From assembly GCA_023460715.1 (NCBI GenBank), contig JAEWPH010000108.1:1-6202 (forward strand): a DNA stretch of 6,202 nt, in the 5' to 3' direction. This DNA comes from Pseudomonadota bacterium. Its GTDB lineage: Bacteria; Pseudomonadota; Gammaproteobacteria; Burkholderiales; Burkholderiaceae_C. Of the stretch, positions 5,490-6,202 are shown piece after piece. The notes under the pieces were generated by a model, which worked only from the letters and a program-made list of their open reading frames with translations, was not told the origin of the DNA and searched no databases. Every line of letters starts with the position of its first letter. Positions within the stretch are counted from its first letter, which is position 1. A program made the translations under genes and the position numbers.

Positions 5490-6202
5490 TCAGCGCTTGG
5501 CGCCGGGTGTCTTGCGCCGAGACGCGATGGCGCGGGCGGACCGGCTGCTGCGTGCGGCCGATGGCGCCTGTGCCGCCTGGTGCACCTGCTCCAGCCACAG
5601 CAGCGCATCCACATGCGCCACGAAATGCTGCAGATAGTCCGGCGAGAGCTCCTGCATCTGCACCAGCGCACGGTGCAGCAGGTGCAGCGCATTCAGCGGG
5701 CCGGCCTGCGGCGGCACCTGCTCGAAGGTCTGGCGCAGCCGCTCTTGCGCCGACAGGCGCGACCAGGTGCCGCGAAAGCGCCGCACCGATGCCAGCTCCA
5801 GCGAAGCGGCCGGTGCGGCCGCACTGTGCAGCGCCACGGTCTCCAGGTCGATCTCCGGCAGCGCTGCCGGCTCGGCACGGGCCGGCGTGCCCTTGGCAGA
5901 AGCCCGGCCGCCACCCGCGCGTGAGCGCGCGCCTGGCGCTGCCGCCGAGTTTCCAGCCCGCTCGGCCGCAGAACTCTTGCCGCGCGGTACCGGGGCGGGT
6001 ACCTGTCCGGCAATCTCCGCCACCAGCCAACCCAACGGGCCACGCTCGGCAGCCGCTGGCGCCGGCAGTGGAGCGACGCCGTCACCGGCGGGGGCCGTCA
6101 GCGGCGGAATGCCCCGGGCGCGCAGCAGCGCTTCGTAGCCGTCCACCAGTTCGGCCAGCCGCGCATCCAGCAGCGCGCGCGCCGGCCCGTGGTGGCGCAG
6201 CG
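5490..6202 (-). CDS. DUF2894-domain protein, N-terminus beyond right edge
   Basis: The frame is open to the right edge, so the start lies outside; 236 residues up to the stop are visible. A GTG at 6146 could be mistaken for the start, but the codons upstream of it (LRHHGPARALLDARLAEL) continue the protein convincingly. The visible N-terminal helix leads to ERGPLGWLVAEIAGQ (52-66), then a low-complexity Ala/Pro/Gly/Arg linker (about 67-135). A conserved block follows (136-206) with RRFRGTWSRLSAQERL, AGPLN and LSPDYLQHFVAHVDALLWLEQ, which I recognise as the DUF2894 pattern of Burkholderiales. The tail (215-236) is strongly basic. There is no catalytic motif; function is unknown. From memory, such genes are often found near OmpA/MotB-like and DUF802/DUF3348 genes, which would lie to the right of this window. 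It converges on the DUF1090 gene with a 72-bp gap. Confidence 0.8.
   Translation of the reverse strand, partial: LRHHGPARALLDARLAELVDGYEALLRARGIPPLTAPAGDGVAPLPAPAAAERGPLGWLVAEIAGQVPAPVPRGKSSAAERAGNSAAAPGARSRAGGGRASAKGTPARAEPAALPEIDLETVALHSAAAPAASLELASVRRFRGTWSRLSAQERLRQTFEQVPPQAGPLNALHLLHRALVQMQELSPDYLQHFVAHVDALLWLEQVHQAAQAPSAARSSRSARAIASRRKTPGAKR

Noticed and set aside
4659..5692. Minus-strand open frames of 256 and 324 residues over the DUF1090 gene and flanks
   Set aside because: They run antisense through the end of the rhodanese gene and all of the DUF1090 gene. The plus frame has a proper ribosome binding site, a signal peptide and family-like cysteines.

Overview
The window looks like a chromosomal segment of a high-GC betaproteobacterium of the Burkholderiales, most likely Comamonadaceae (Acidovorax-like). 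The grounds are the strong G/C bias at codon third positions, the protein families present (a CrgA-type LysR regulator, a DUF2894 protein, a thiol dioxygenase beside a multi-rhodanese protein), and an intergenic stem-loop at 1920-1960 that resembles a repeat I recall from Comamonadaceae genomes. The taxonomic call is inference. I see no phage, transposon, CRISPR, tRNA or rRNA sequence.

Left part (1-1911): an MFS transporter reads leftward off the window edge (823 to 1, C-terminus missing). It is divergent from a complete LysR-type regulator (925-1911), with about 100 bp between them. A perfect 15-bp dyad with the LysR T-N11-A pattern lies exactly on the regulator's start codon, suggesting that the regulator controls itself and the transporter.

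Middle-left (1912-2419): a small leftward gene for a 68-residue unrecognised protein (2243 to 2037) is followed on its own strand by two stem-loops, the second with a T-run. The 176-bp gap between this gene and the next holds a 17-bp inverted repeat and a sequence pair that recurs before the rhodanese gene.

Centre (2420-4891): this is the core of the window. A cupin thiol dioxygenase of the Gln-type (3-mercaptopropionate dioxygenase-like) is followed 135 bp later by a 535-residue protein with four rhodanese domains. In that protein the active-site residue alternates Asp, Cys, Asp, Cys. Together they suggest a small-thiol oxidation and sulfane-sulfur handling module. The proteins fall in known families; the coupling between them is inferred.

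Right part (4892-6202): a GC-rich hairpin region, then a gene for a secreted or periplasmic DUF1090 protein (5016-5417), a stem-loop, and a convergent DUF2894 gene (6202 to 5490) that enters from beyond the right edge with its N-terminus missing. No complete new multi-gene system is visible. The best leads are the dioxygenase/tetra-rhodanese pair, the small orphan protein, and the DUF2894 gene, whose neighbours lie outside the window.
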